From contig NZ_CP114013.1 of the NCBI RefSeq assembly GCF_028416635.1, positions 2,790,001-2,854,000 of the forward strand: 64,000 nt of DNA, in the 5' to 3' direction. Source of the stretch: Baekduia alba (GTDB lineage: Bacteria > Actinomycetota > Thermoleophilia > Solirubrobacterales > Solirubrobacteraceae). This document shows positions 49,287-57,330 of the stretch, piece after piece (the first letter of the stretch is position 1; each line of letters opens with the position of its first letter). The notes under the pieces are model-generated. The model had not been told where the DNA came from. It searched no databases and was given only the letters and a program-made list of their open reading frames with translations. The position numbers and the translations under genes were made by a program.

Positions 49287-50153
49287 ATGACCGCCGACCC
49301 GTTCGTCACCCATCGCGCCCTGCTGTTCACGGTCGCCTACGAGATGCTCGGGTCGGCGGCCGACGCCGAGGACGTGCTGCAGGAGTCCTGGCTGCGCTGG
49401 GCCGACGTCGACCAGTCCCAGGTCAGCGAGCCGCGGGCGTACCTCATCCGGGTCGTCACGCGGCAGGCCCTCAACCGCCTGCGCGCGGTGTCGCGACGGC
49501 GCGAGGACTACGTCGGCGAGTGGCTGCCCGAGCCGCTGCTGACCAGCCCCGACGTCGCCGAGGACGTCGAGCTCGCCGAGAGCGTGTCGATCGCGATGCT
49601 GACCGTGCTGGAGACCCTCGGGCCGACCGAGCGGGCGGTGTTCGTGCTCCGCGAGGTCTTCGAGATGCCCTACGGCGAGATCGCCGAGGCCATCGGGAAG
49701 TCGACGGTCGCGGTGCGGCAGATCGCGCGGCGGGCACGCGAGCACGTGGCGGCCCGGCGGCCGCGGGTGCAGGTGGACCGGTCCGAGCAGCAGGCCGTCG
49801 TGGAGCGTTTCCTGCTGGCGCTGCGCACCGGACGGCTGCAGGAGCTGATGGAGGTCATGGCGCCGGACGTGGTCCTGATCGCCGACGGCGGCGGGCTCGC
49901 GCCCTCCGTGCGCCATCCGATCCACGGCGTCGAGCGGGTCGCGCAGCTGCTCGCGCGCGCGGACCGGGCGGCCGCCCCGCTGGAGACGACGACCGTGTGG
50001 CTCAACGGCGCGCCGGCGGGCCGGATCGCGGTCGGCGACGAGCTGACGCTGGTCAGCCTCGTCGTGGAGGACGGACGGATCACCCGCGTCTACGTGATGC
50101 GCAACCCGCGGAAGCTGACGCGGCTGGAGGCGCCCGCCGAGCTCGCCCGGTGA
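49287..50153 (+). CDS. sigJ: ECF41 sigma factor with SnoaL-like C-terminal domain (SigJ type)
   Basis: A 288-residue sigma factor. Regions 2 and 4 occupy residues 1-165 (AADAEDVLQESWLRW and YGEIAEAIGKSTVAVRQIARRA). The C-terminal 120 residues form a SnoaL-like regulatory domain. The three ECF41 marks are present: the linker WLPEPL (79-84), DGGG in the SnoaL domain and NPRKL near the end (cf. NPDKL). In this group the extension replaces a separate anti-sigma factor. A matching ECF41 promoter lies before the partner gene. Confidence 0.9.
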   Translation: MTADPFVTHRALLFTVAYEMLGSAADAEDVLQESWLRWADVDQSQVSEPRAYLIRVVTRQALNRLRAVSRRREDYVGEWLPEPLLTSPDVAEDVELAESVSIAMLTVLETLGPTERAVFVLREVFEMPYGEIAEAIGKSTVAVRQIARRAREHVAARRPRVQVDRSEQQAVVERFLLALRTGRLQELMEVMAPDVVLIADGGGLAPSVRHPIHGVERVAQLLARADRAAAPLETTTVWLNGAPAGRIAVGDELTLVSLVVEDGRITRVYVMRNPRKLTRLEAPAELAR

Positions 50154-50162
50154 GCGTCGGGG

Positions 50163-51101
50163 TCAGCGGCGCAGCAGCCCGCGGCGGCCGGCGCCCCGGG
50201 CGACCTGCTGCTCGAGCGCGGCGATCCGCTCGCGCAGCTCCGCGGTCGTCGCCATCTCCGCGACGTAGGCCTCGGCGTAGGCGTCGTGCTGGCGGTTGAG
50301 CTCGAGGTGCTCGCGGTGCGCGAGCGCGACGGCGTGCAGCGCCGCGGTCAGCTCCCGCGGCTCGCCGGGTTCCGGCGCCTGCAGGTCCGCCGCGCTGGGC
50401 GCCGGCGTCGACGGGCGCTCGAGCAGGACGAGATCCTGGCCGGCGAGTCCCCCGGCCTCGAAGGCCACCACGTCGAACGCGCGGCCCCAGTGGGCGCGGA
50501 TCCACCATTCGCTGTGCAGCACCATCGGGCCGCCGGCCCGCCACGGGCGGCCGGGGCCGCGCACCGTCATCCCGATGCGGTCCGGGTCCCAGTCCTCCCC
50601 GGCTAGCTGCTGGCTGGCGCCGCCGCCGGCGACGCTGATCAGCAGCCGTCCGCCCGGGCGAACGACGCGGCGCAGCTCCAGCAGCCATTGCGCCCACCGG
50701 TCGGTCAGGTGGGAGAAGACCGACATCGACCAGGCGACGTCGAACGTCGCGTCGTCGAACGGCAGCGGCGGCGCCTCGCCCGTGAGGACCGCCTCGACGC
50801 CGTCCAGGTGATCGCGCACCCATGCGACGCACGGCTCGTCGATGTCGCAGCCGACCAGCTGGCCGGGCGCGACCGTCGCGGCGAACTGCCGCAGGACGCG
50901 GCCGCTCCCGCAGCCGAAGTCCAACGCGCGGGCGCCGTCGCTCGGCCACACGCCGCCCAGCTCGCGGACGATCGCCTCCCGCAGCTCGGCGCCCTGTCTC
51001 CGGTACGCGGCGACGACGCCGTCGCTGGCCTCCAGGCCCACGATGTAGCCGGCCAGCTCCGCCGGCGGCACCGGGCCCACTTCGTCCTGAACGTCGCTCA
51101 C
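50163..51101 (-). CDS. Class I SAM-dependent methyltransferase
   Basis: A 312-residue protein from a GTG at 51101. The SAM motif is ARALDFGCGSGRVLRQFA, then LVGCDIDEPCVAWVRDHL, FDVAWSMSVFSHLTD and LRRVVRPGGRLLISV. A C-terminal coiled-coil-like helix (about 265-305, rich in Leu, Glu and His) follows. The domain type is that of many small-molecule or lipid methyltransferases; the target is unknown. It sits back to back with the sigma factor gene, their ends 9 bp apart. Confidence 0.83.
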   Translation of the reverse strand: MSDVQDEVGPVPPAELAGYIVGLEASDGVVAAYRRQGAELREAIVRELGGVWPSDGARALDFGCGSGRVLRQFAATVAPGQLVGCDIDEPCVAWVRDHLDGVEAVLTGEAPPLPFDDATFDVAWSMSVFSHLTDRWAQWLLELRRVVRPGGRLLISVAGGGASQQLAGEDWDPDRIGMTVRGPGRPWRAGGPMVLHSEWWIRAHWGRAFDVVAFEAGGLAGQDLVLLERPSTPAPSAADLQAPEPGEPRELTAALHAVALAHREHLELNRQHDAYAEAYVAEMATTAELRERIAALEQQVARGAGRRGLLRR

Positions 51102-51128
51102 GCCGTGGAGTATCGCGTGAGCCGAGCG

Positions 51129-51533
51129 CTACTCGTCGGCCCACCAGTCGCGCTGGCCGGTGACGTCGTCGCGCTGCGCCGCGCCGAGGTTCGGCGCGCC
51201 GATGACGAGGATCTCGAGGCCCTCCGGCCCGGCCTCGTAGCCTCGCCACGCACCGGGCGGGAGGCGCACCGCGTCCCATGCCTGGAGCGCGACGATCTCG
51301 TCGTCGACCTTCATCCGCCCGCTCCCGCGCAGGACCACGTACACCTCCTCCTGCGTCCTGTGCGTGTGGCCGTACGGAAAGCGATAGCCGGGTGGGACGC
51401 GCTGGTAGCTCAGGCCGGAGTGCTCGAGCTCGAGCGCCTGGGTCGCCATGCGGAACTCCAGGCCCGGCGCGCCGTCGAACCTGGACCCGACGTCCTCCAG
51501 ATCCGCCTTGATGTTCCTCAGCGTGAACGGCAC
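51129..51533 (-). CDS. Cupin-domain protein
   Basis: A 134-residue single-cupin protein (GTG start at 51533). The first cupin motif is visible as the HTHRTQEEVYVVLRGSGRM stretch with two His and a Glu, and the second as the WDAVRLPPGAWRGYEAG region. Cupins of this size are metal-dependent dioxygenases, isomerases or storage proteins; the function is unknown. It is followed by a methyltransferase on the same strand. The insertion sequence at 51577 lies 43 bp upstream of its start. Confidence 0.8.
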   Translation of the reverse strand: MPFTLRNIKADLEDVGSRFDGAPGLEFRMATQALELEHSGLSYQRVPPGYRFPYGHTHRTQEEVYVVLRGSGRMKVDDEIVALQAWDAVRLPPGAWRGYEAGPEGLEILVIGAPNLGAAQRDDVTGQRDWWADE

Positions 51534-51638
51534 GGCGCGATCCTACGCCACCGCGCAGGACGTGCCCTGGCCTAGTCTGAACAGACTCCATGTTCTCGCG
51601 ACAGTTGTCTGTCGTTTGAGATCTATGCCTTGACCTCA

Positions 51639-51665
51639 GACGGGCCCGCCGAAGGCGGGCCCGTC
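51639..51665 (+). terminator. Hairpin inside the IS, upstream of the transposase
   Basis: A perfect 12-bp stem (51639-51650 with 51654-51665) with a GAA triloop. It lies inside the IS, ahead of the transposase ATG. Insertion sequences often carry such a structure to stop read-through from the host, keeping transposase expression low. Confidence 0.6.
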
Positions 51666-51717
51666 CGGGTTGCGACTCAGGCTCCGAAGTCGCCAAACCA
51701 AGGAGTCGAGGAGTCGC

Positions 51718-52701
51718 ATGACCAAGGATGACGTGCTGTTCGGCTATCGCCTGCAGCTGTTCTCGCTGGCCGCTGAGCGCGGAGTCTCAGAGGCCTGCCG
51801 TCTGATGGGTGTTCATCGTTCGACCTACTACCGCTGGAAGCAGCAGGTCCAGAAGTCCGGCCTCGAGATGCTGCGGCCCCGAGAACGACGCTCGCCGCAG
51901 ATGCCCAACCAGCTCTCGCCGATGGTCGAACAACGGATCGTCGCCTTCGCGCTGGGCCATCCCGGGCTCGGCCCGCGGCGGATCGCTACGCGCCTGGCCC
52001 GACCGCAGTGGGGCGGGCTGATCGTCTCGCCCAACGGCGTCTACAAGACCCTGGTTCGCCACGGCCTGAACACGCGGGCTAAGCGCCTGGCGTTGGTCGC
52101 CGGCTACCGCGCTCCGTTTGAGCCGCCGCGCGAGCCCGAGCCCGAGCCCCACATCGACAGCAACCGTCCCGGCGAGCTGGTCGGCATCGACTGCTTCTTT
52201 GTCGGGCGCCTGCATGGCAGCGCCGGCCCGGTCTGGCAGATCACCGCCTGCGACACCTACAGCTCCTTTGCCTGGGCCGACCTGGTCGTCTGCCCACCGA
52301 GCGGGCCGACCGTCGAACACACCTCAAAACTCGCCCACCGCATCGCCAAAGAGCTCTCGGCCGCCGGCTGGCAACTGGAGCGGGTCCTGACCGACAACGG
52401 CAACGAATTCGGCCGGCGCGCCTTCGCCGCGGCCCTGCCCGACGGCGTCGCTCACACCCAGACCCGCTCCGGACGCCCACAGACCAACGGCCACGTCGAA
52501 CGCCTACACCGCACCGTCCTGGAAGAGTGCTGGCGACCGGCCTTCGCCCGCTTCTTACAGGTCCGCTTCACCGGCCTACGCCGCCACCTCAACACCTACA
52601 TCAACGAATACAACTACGAGCGAGATCACCACGGACGACACACGGCCGGGCGCTGCCCGGCCGAGCTCGTCTACGGTGCCAAAAAGATGGAGCCCCGATG
52701 A
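51718..52701 (+). CDS. IS481-family transposase
   Basis: A 327-residue transposase. A helix-turn-helix (EACRLMGVHRSTYYRWK) is followed by an integrase-core (rve) domain with the catalytic triad D158 (VGIDCFF), D226 (LTDNGNEF) and E261 (HVERLHRT), in the classical DD(35)E spacing. There is no frameshift or stop, so it should be active. The start at 51718 follows AGGAGTCGAGGAGTCGC. It fills most of the 1160-bp element. Confidence 0.93.
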   Translation: MTKDDVLFGYRLQLFSLAAERGVSEACRLMGVHRSTYYRWKQQVQKSGLEMLRPRERRSPQMPNQLSPMVEQRIVAFALGHPGLGPRRIATRLARPQWGGLIVSPNGVYKTLVRHGLNTRAKRLALVAGYRAPFEPPREPEPEPHIDSNRPGELVGIDCFFVGRLHGSAGPVWQITACDTYSSFAWADLVVCPPSGPTVEHTSKLAHRIAKELSAAGWQLERVLTDNGNEFGRRAFAAALPDGVAHTQTRSGRPQTNGHVERLHRTVLEECWRPAFARFLQVRFTGLRRHLNTYINEYNYERDHHGRHTAGRCPAELVYGAKKMEPR

Positions 52702-52737
52702 GCCACACCCGTCGGCACAACTCGGAGTCCGTTCAGC

Positions 52738-52870
52738 CTAGTCGTCGAGGCTGCCACGGTCAGGTTTGACGGTCGTTCCCGTCATCCCGCAGGCCTCGTC
52801 GGACGCCATGAACGCCGCGACGGCCGCCACCTTCGCGAGCGGTTGGACCCGTCGCGGATGCGTCGTGCCG
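52738..52870 (-). pseudogene. Short-chain dehydrogenase C-terminal remnant
   Basis: The minus strand reads RRVQPLAKVAAVAAFMASDE followed by ACGMTGTTV, the typical C-terminal end of an SDR oxidoreductase (RVGEPEEVAxxVAFLASDExSxxTG). The rest of the enzyme is missing upstream, and the last codons look frameshifted. The insertion sequence has its right target duplication at the presumed stop codon. It is thus an old fragment, not created by the IS. Confidence 0.6.
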
Positions 52871-52957
52871 GCGCGGCCCTCCTGGGAAAGCGGCTTCCCG
52901 GGCCAGCAACGACGGCGGCGTCTTCCAGCCCAGCCGGGACCGGCGGCGGCCGGCCGC

Positions 52958-53872
52958 TCAGGCGAAGCGCGCGAGCGCGGCGGTGATCGCGGCGGAGGCA
53001 GTGCCGCCCGCGCCGTGCCCACGGTCGGCGAGGATCTGGAGCTCGGCCGCGGGCCAGCGGCCGGCGAGGTCCTCGGCGACGTCGGCCGGTGAGCCGACGT
53101 CGCGGTCGCCGTGGATGAGGACGGCCGGGACGTGCGCGATCGCGGCGGCGCCGTCGGCGAGCTCGGTCGGCCCGCGCCACGCGGCGTGGCGCCAGTAGTG
53201 CGTCACCAGCCGGGCGAACGCGAGCCGGAACGTCGGGTCGTCGTAGCGCGGGTCGGCGTCGCCGCCGACGTGCGCGTCCTCCCAGGCGCACCAGGCGCGC
53301 GCCGCAGGCACGTGGACCGCCGGGTCGGGATCCACCAGCAGGTTGTTATAGGCATCAACAAGAGGTTCGCCCTCCGCCCGGCCCTCCGCCCCCGCCCGGA
53401 GGCGCTCCCACGCCTCCGGGAACAGCGGCGCCACGCCTTCGGTGACCCACTCCACCTCGCGCGCCGTCGTCGTGACCACCGAGAACAGCACCATCTCGGT
53501 CACGCGATCCGGGTGGCGCTGCGCGTAGGCCAGGCCGAGCGTCGATCCCCAGGAGCCGCCGAGGACGAGCCAGCGCTCGATGCCCAGGTGCCCGCGCAGC
53601 CGCTCGACGTCGGCGATGAGGTGGTCGGTCGTGTTGGCCGACAGGTCGACGGCGGGCGCCCCGGCGTGCGGGGTGCTGCGCCCGCAGCCGCGCTGGTCGA
53701 AGAGCAGGACGCGGTAGCGCTCCAGGTCGAACAGCTCGGTCCACCAGGCGCCCGCGCCGGACCCGGGCCCGCCGTGCAGGACCACCGCCGGCTTGCCGTC
53801 CGCCGCGCCGTGGACCTCCCACCAGATCGCGTGTCCGTCGCCGACGTCGAGGCTCCCGTGCACCCGCGGCAT
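52958..53872 (-). CDS. pip: Proline iminopeptidase (alpha/beta hydrolase)
   Basis: A 304-residue hydrolase. VVLHGGPGSGAG is the oxyanion-hole loop (HGGPG), LLFDQRGCGRSTPHAG follows, and the nucleophile elbow is GGSWGS with the Ser in SWGSTLGLAYAQRHPDRV. These are the marks of the S33 proline iminopeptidase family, which removes N-terminal proline from peptides. The catalytic Asp and His are expected near GDRDVGSP and GHGAGG, also present. The start is ATG 53872. Confidence 0.9.
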   Translation of the reverse strand: MPRVHGSLDVGDGHAIWWEVHGAADGKPAVVLHGGPGSGAGAWWTELFDLERYRVLLFDQRGCGRSTPHAGAPAVDLSANTTDHLIADVERLRGHLGIERWLVLGGSWGSTLGLAYAQRHPDRVTEMVLFSVVTTTAREVEWVTEGVAPLFPEAWERLRAGAEGRAEGEPLVDAYNNLLVDPDPAVHVPAARAWCAWEDAHVGGDADPRYDDPTFRLAFARLVTHYWRHAAWRGPTELADGAAAIAHVPAVLIHGDRDVGSPADVAEDLAGRWPAAELQILADRGHGAGGTASAAITAALARFA

Positions 53873-53957
53873 CTTCCTAGGTTCTCGCGATACCCGTACC
53901 CCGGCGCGAACGGGCTGCCGTATACCGCGGCGTCGCGCATGGTGCTCCCATGGCCGG

Positions 53958-55178
53958 ATGCGGATCCTCCTCACCACGCGCGGCAGTGCCGGGCACGTCC
54001 TGCCGCTCGCCCCGTTCGGGCACGCCGCGCGGCGCGCCGGGCACGACGTGCTCGTCGTGGCCCAGCGCCAGCACGAGGCCAACGTGGCCCGCACCGGCCT
54101 CCCGCACGCGCCCGTCGACGATCCCGACCAGGCCGAGTGGCGTGCGCGCGTCGGCGCGTTCATGGCCATGGGCATCGACGACGCGAACTGCGCGATGGTC
54201 GGCGAGTTCTTCGGGCGCGTCGACACGACCGCGGCGCTGCCGGGCCTGCGCGCCGTGGTCGAGAGCTGGCGGCCGGACCTGATCGTGCGCGAGAGCTGGG
54301 AGTACGCCTCCACCCTGGTCGCCGACCTGTATGACATCCCGGTCGTGCGCGTCGCGCTCGGCCTCGGCGCGCTCGACGCGTGGTCCAACGACCTCGTGGC
54401 GCCCGCGCTGGACGTCCTGCGCGACGAGATCGGGCTGCCCGCCGACCCGGAGGCCGCGCGGCTGCACGGCACGCCGTTGTTCACCATGATGCCCGCCGCG
54501 CTGGACGGCGGCGACCGGCAGGCCGAGGTCCGGCGCTTCCGCCAGGCCGACCCGGTGCTGACCGTCCGCGACAGCGCGCCGCTGCCGCAGTGGTGGCCCG
54601 ACAACGCGGACCCGCTCGTCTACTTCAGCCTCGGCTCGGTCGCCGGCCAGCCGCACATGCCCTACTTCCCGGCGCTGTACCGGATGGTCGTCGACGAGTT
54701 GTCGTCCTTGCCCATCCGCCTGCTCGTGACGACCGGCGACCTGCCCGACCCGGCCGCGCTCGGCCCGGTGCCCGCCAACGTGCACGTCGCCCGCTGGGTG
54801 CCACAGGAGGCCGTGCTCCCCCACGCCGCCGCGGCGATCGTCCACGGCGGCTACGGCTCGACGCTCGGCGCGCTGGCGCACGGCGTCCCGACCGTCGTCA
54901 TCCCGCTGTTCAGCATCGACCAGTGGGCGAACGCCGACGCGGTGCAGCGCGCCGGCGCCGGCATCGCGCTCGCGGCCGACCGCGACACCCGGCTCGTCGT
55001 CGACCTCCCCAACGGCGACGCGATCGCCGGCCTCGCCCCCGCCGTCCTGCGCCTGCTGACGGACCGGACCCCGCGCCGCCGGGCCGTCGAGATCTCCGCC
55101 GCGATGGCCGCGCTGCCGCCCGTCGACGAGGCGATCGACGCGTTCGAGGACGTCGTCGGCGTGGCCAGCCGCGGCTGA
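53958..55178 (+). CDS. Glycosyltransferase, MGT/UGT type (GT1)
   Basis: A 406-residue GT-B enzyme. The N-terminal acceptor domain starts MRILLTTRGSAGHVLPLAPF. The C-terminal donor domain has the plant-like signature ARWVPQEAVLPHAAAAIVHG, then GYGSTLGALAHGVPTVVIPL and the QWANA end. Such enzymes glycosylate macrolides, polyketides or lipids with UDP- or dTDP-sugars. The neighbour downstream is a CpsB-like phosphatase (114-bp gap). The donor and acceptor are unknown. Confidence 0.85.
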   Translation: MRILLTTRGSAGHVLPLAPFGHAARRAGHDVLVVAQRQHEANVARTGLPHAPVDDPDQAEWRARVGAFMAMGIDDANCAMVGEFFGRVDTTAALPGLRAVVESWRPDLIVRESWEYASTLVADLYDIPVVRVALGLGALDAWSNDLVAPALDVLRDEIGLPADPEAARLHGTPLFTMMPAALDGGDRQAEVRRFRQADPVLTVRDSAPLPQWWPDNADPLVYFSLGSVAGQPHMPYFPALYRMVVDELSSLPIRLLVTTGDLPDPAALGPVPANVHVARWVPQEAVLPHAAAAIVHGGYGSTLGALAHGVPTVVIPLFSIDQWANADAVQRAGAGIALAADRDTRLVVDLPNGDAIAGLAPAVLRLLTDRTPRRRAVEISAAMAALPPVDEAIDAFEDVVGVASRG

Positions 55179-55292
55179 GCGCCCGCCGTCGCCGCCGCCT
55201 CGGGGGCATCCGTGGGACGTCGTACCGTGTGAGGCCCGTCCCCGGCACGATTGCCACTTGGTAACACCATTTCCCCGCTGAGCGCCGAAAAC

Positions 55293-56129
55293 GTGCGTGT
55301 GACCCGCGCCGACCTCCACCTCCACCTGCTGCCGGGCGTCGACGACGGCGCGCCCGACCTCGCCACCGCCGTCCGCCACGCCGAGCGGATGGTCGCCGCC
55401 GGCGTGACCGAGGCGACCGTCACGCCGCACGTCGGCTCGCCCTACTTCGACGGCGTCGTCGTCGGCGAGATCGCAGACCGCACCGGCGCGCTCCAGGCCG
55501 AGCTGGACCGGCGCCGCATCGGGCTGCGCCTGCACGCGGGCGGTGAGATCCACCCCGCCGCCGCCCACGACCTGACCGCGGCGGAGCTCGACCTGATCGC
55601 CCACGGCCCGCGCGACGCGCGCTGGGTGCTGGCCGAGGTCCCGTTCGCGGGGGTCGACCAGGAGTTCGTCGCCGGGCTGGACGCCATTCGCGCCCGCGGC
55701 TTCGGCATCGTCATCGCGCATCCGGAGCGAGCGCAGGGCTTCCTGGACGGTGGCCTGGCGCTGCTGCGCCCGGCGCTGCGCGCGGGCGCCGTGCTCCAGG
55801 TCAACGCCTGCTCGCTGCTCGGCCGCCAGGGCGCCGAGGCCCGCGACGCCGCGCGCCGGCTCGTGCGGTCGCGGCTGGCCTACGTCATCGCCTCCGACGG
55901 CCACCCCGGCCACCGCGACCACACGCTGCGCGACGGCGAGGCGCCCGCGGTGGCGGCCGGCGCGTCGCGCGCCCAAGTCCTCCAGCTCACCCAGGCCAAC
56001 CCGCGCTTCCTGCTGCGCCACGGCCTCCCCCACGTCGACGCGCCGCTGCCCCTGCGCGCGGGTCCGGGCCGCGACGCGCTCGCGCACGTCCGTGCCGCGG
56101 CGCGCCGGCTGAGCAGCGCGTCGGTCTAG
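55293..56129 (+). CDS. CpsB/CapC-like PHP-domain tyrosine phosphatase
   Basis: About 278 residues from a GTG at 55293; another GTG at 55299 and a TTG at 55251 are alternatives. PHP metal ligands are visible: DLHLHLLPGVDDG, TPHVGSPYF, GGEIHP, AHPER and ASDGHPG. The arrangement matches the manganese-dependent CpsB/YwqE phosphatases that control capsule or exopolysaccharide export. It may act in a polysaccharide pathway along with the upstream glycosyltransferase. No capsule kinase gene is in view. Confidence 0.83.
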   Translation: MRVTRADLHLHLLPGVDDGAPDLATAVRHAERMVAAGVTEATVTPHVGSPYFDGVVVGEIADRTGALQAELDRRRIGLRLHAGGEIHPAAAHDLTAAELDLIAHGPRDARWVLAEVPFAGVDQEFVAGLDAIRARGFGIVIAHPERAQGFLDGGLALLRPALRAGAVLQVNACSLLGRQGAEARDAARRLVRSRLAYVIASDGHPGHRDHTLRDGEAPAVAAGASRAQVLQLTQANPRFLLRHGLPHVDAPLPLRAGPGRDALAHVRAAARRLSSASV

Positions 56130-56133
56130 CCGC

Positions 56134-56147
56134 CTTGGTCTGACCAG
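56134..56147. promoter_or_regulatory. GntR/FadR-type operator, copy 1
   Basis: CTTGGTCTGACCAG contains TGGT-CTG-ACCA, a perfect dyad of the FadR/PdhR type. It lies between the phosphatase stop and the glyoxalase-like gene stop. A nearly identical copy is at 56599-56612 in the divergent promoter of the GntR gene. The pair flanks the glyoxalase-like gene. Confidence 0.55.
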
Positions 56148-56159
56148 CGCCGCCGGCGC

Positions 56160-56576
56160 TCAGGACGGCGCGTCCTGCGGCGTGGCGAAGCGGCCGCCGT
56201 CGATCAGCTCGATCCGGTAGCCGTCGGGGTCGGCGACGAATGCGATGAGCGGCAGGTCGTCGCGGTCGCCGGGGTGGAACGGCGGCTTCTCGGGCGTCAC
56301 GCCGAGGTCGGCCTCCAGCGCCGCCAGCGTCGAGGTGATGTCCTCGACGGTCAAGGCGATGTGGTTGTAGCCATCGCCCAGGTCGTATGGCGCTTCGCGC
56401 CCGACGTTGACGGTCAGCTCGAGCTGGTCGCCCGCCCCGGGCAGGCCCATGTAGATGTTGTAGGCCGTGGCGAAGTTCAGCCGGCCGCGCGGCTCGAAGC
56501 CCAGCGCCGAGTAGAAGCGCACGGACGCCCCGGGGTCGCGGACGCGGATGCAGGTGTGCACGAAGGAGAGGCTCAT
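56160..56576 (-). CDS. Glyoxalase I-like VOC protein
   Basis: A 138-residue vicinal-oxygen-chelate protein. The first half has [20 protein letters not shown] (metal His) and DQLELTV (Glu); the second has [19 protein letters not shown] (His) and [10 protein letters not shown] (Glu), so all four metal ligands of lactoylglutathione lyase-type enzymes are present. The ATG at 56576 is behind AGGAG. It diverges from the GntR gene, and operator sites lie on both sides of it. Confidence 0.85.
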   Translation of the reverse strand: MSLSFVHTCIRVRDPGASVRFYSALGFEPRGRLNFATAYNIYMGLPGAGDQLELTVNVGREAPYDLGDGYNHIALTVEDITSTLAALEADLGVTPEKPPFHPGDRDDLPLIAFVADPDGYRIELIDGGRFATPQDAPS

Positions 56577-56598
56577 GACGTCGGATGCTCGCACAGAT

Positions 56599-56612
56599 CT
56601 TGGTCTGACAAG
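56599..56612. promoter_or_regulatory. GntR/FadR-type operator, copy 2
   Basis: CTTGGTCTGACAAG differs from copy 1 (56134-56147) at one base. It lies in the 64-bp gap between the divergent glyoxalase-like gene and the GntR regulator gene, 28 bp before the regulator start. This is the expected place for an autoregulatory operator. Confidence 0.6.
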
Positions 56613-56640
56613 CGGGCCCCGCGGTGTACTCTCCATCGCA

Positions 56641-57330
56641 ATGACCCCCGTTTACGAGCAGGTCGCCGACCAGTTGCGCGAGTCGATCCTCAGCGGCCAG
56701 CTGCCGGCCGGCAGCGCCCTGCCGCCCGAGCGCGAGCTGTCGGAGCGCTACGGCGTCGGCCGCACGACGGTCCGCGAGGCGCTGCGCGCGCTGCAGGCCA
56801 CCGGCCTCGCGGTCGCGACCGGGCCGACCTCGCCGCTGCGCGTCGTCGCGCCCGAGGGGCTGACCACCGCCCCGCTGCGCGACACGCTCGTGCACCTGCT
56901 GCGGCTGGGCCGCCTCCCGCTCGACGACCTCATCGGCCTGCGCGTCGCGCTGGAGGGCGCCGGCGCGGCGGAGGCGGCGACGCGCACGCCACGCCCCGAC
57001 CTGACCGCCGCCCGCGACCAGCTCGCGTTCATGCGCGCGGCCGGGACCGACCTCGCGGCGTTCGAGGTCGCCGACGTCCGCTTCCATCTGGAGCTCGTGC
57101 GGGCCTCCGGGAACGAGGCGCTGTCGATCGTGATGCTCGCCGTGCGCGACACGGTCTCCGCGGCGTTGTTGGCGCACTTGGAGGCGCTCGACGACCCGGC
57201 GCGGACCCTGCGCCAGCTGATCGCCGAGCACGAGGCGATCCTGGCGGCGGTGATCGCCGGCGACGGCGAGGCCGCGCGCCGCCTGTCGGGCGAGCACCTG
57301 ACGCGCTTCTACACCACGCCGGGGCGATGA
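56641..57330 (+). CDS. GntR/FadR-family regulator of the FAD oxidase operon
   Basis: A 229-residue regulator. A winged helix at residues 1-75 ([20 protein letters not shown], then [20 protein letters not shown]) is joined to a FCD ligand-binding domain (about 85-225) with the metal-site His in VRFHLEL and [13 protein letters not shown]-type regulators respond to organic acids such as lactate or glycolate. The gene overlaps the downstream FAD oxidase (ATGA), so it likely controls that gene and the glyoxalase-like gene through the two matching sites. Confidence 0.88.
   Translation: MTPVYEQVADQLRESILSGQLPAGSALPPERELSERYGVGRTTVREALRALQATGLAVATGPTSPLRVVAPEGLTTAPLRDTLVHLLRLGRLPLDDLIGLRVALEGAGAAEAATRTPRPDLTAARDQLAFMRAAGTDLAAFEVADVRFHLELVRASGNEALSIVMLAVRDTVSAALLAHLEALDDPARTLRQLIAEHEAILAAVIAGDGEAARRLSGEHLTRFYTTPGR

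Larger units (their letters stand above)
51577..52736 (+). mobile_element. Intact IS481-type insertion sequence (1160 bp)
   Basis: The element is bounded by imperfect 28-bp inverted repeats, CTGAAC(A/G)GACTCC at the outer end of each (left 51577-51604, right 52709-52736 in reverse complement, 21 of 28 positions identical), and by a 6-bp target duplication CCTAGT at 51571-51576 and 52737-52742. It carries one transposase gene and a strong hairpin just inside the left end. Intact ends and duplication indicate a recent insertion. It sits at the 3' end of a degraded dehydrogenase. Confidence 0.9.
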
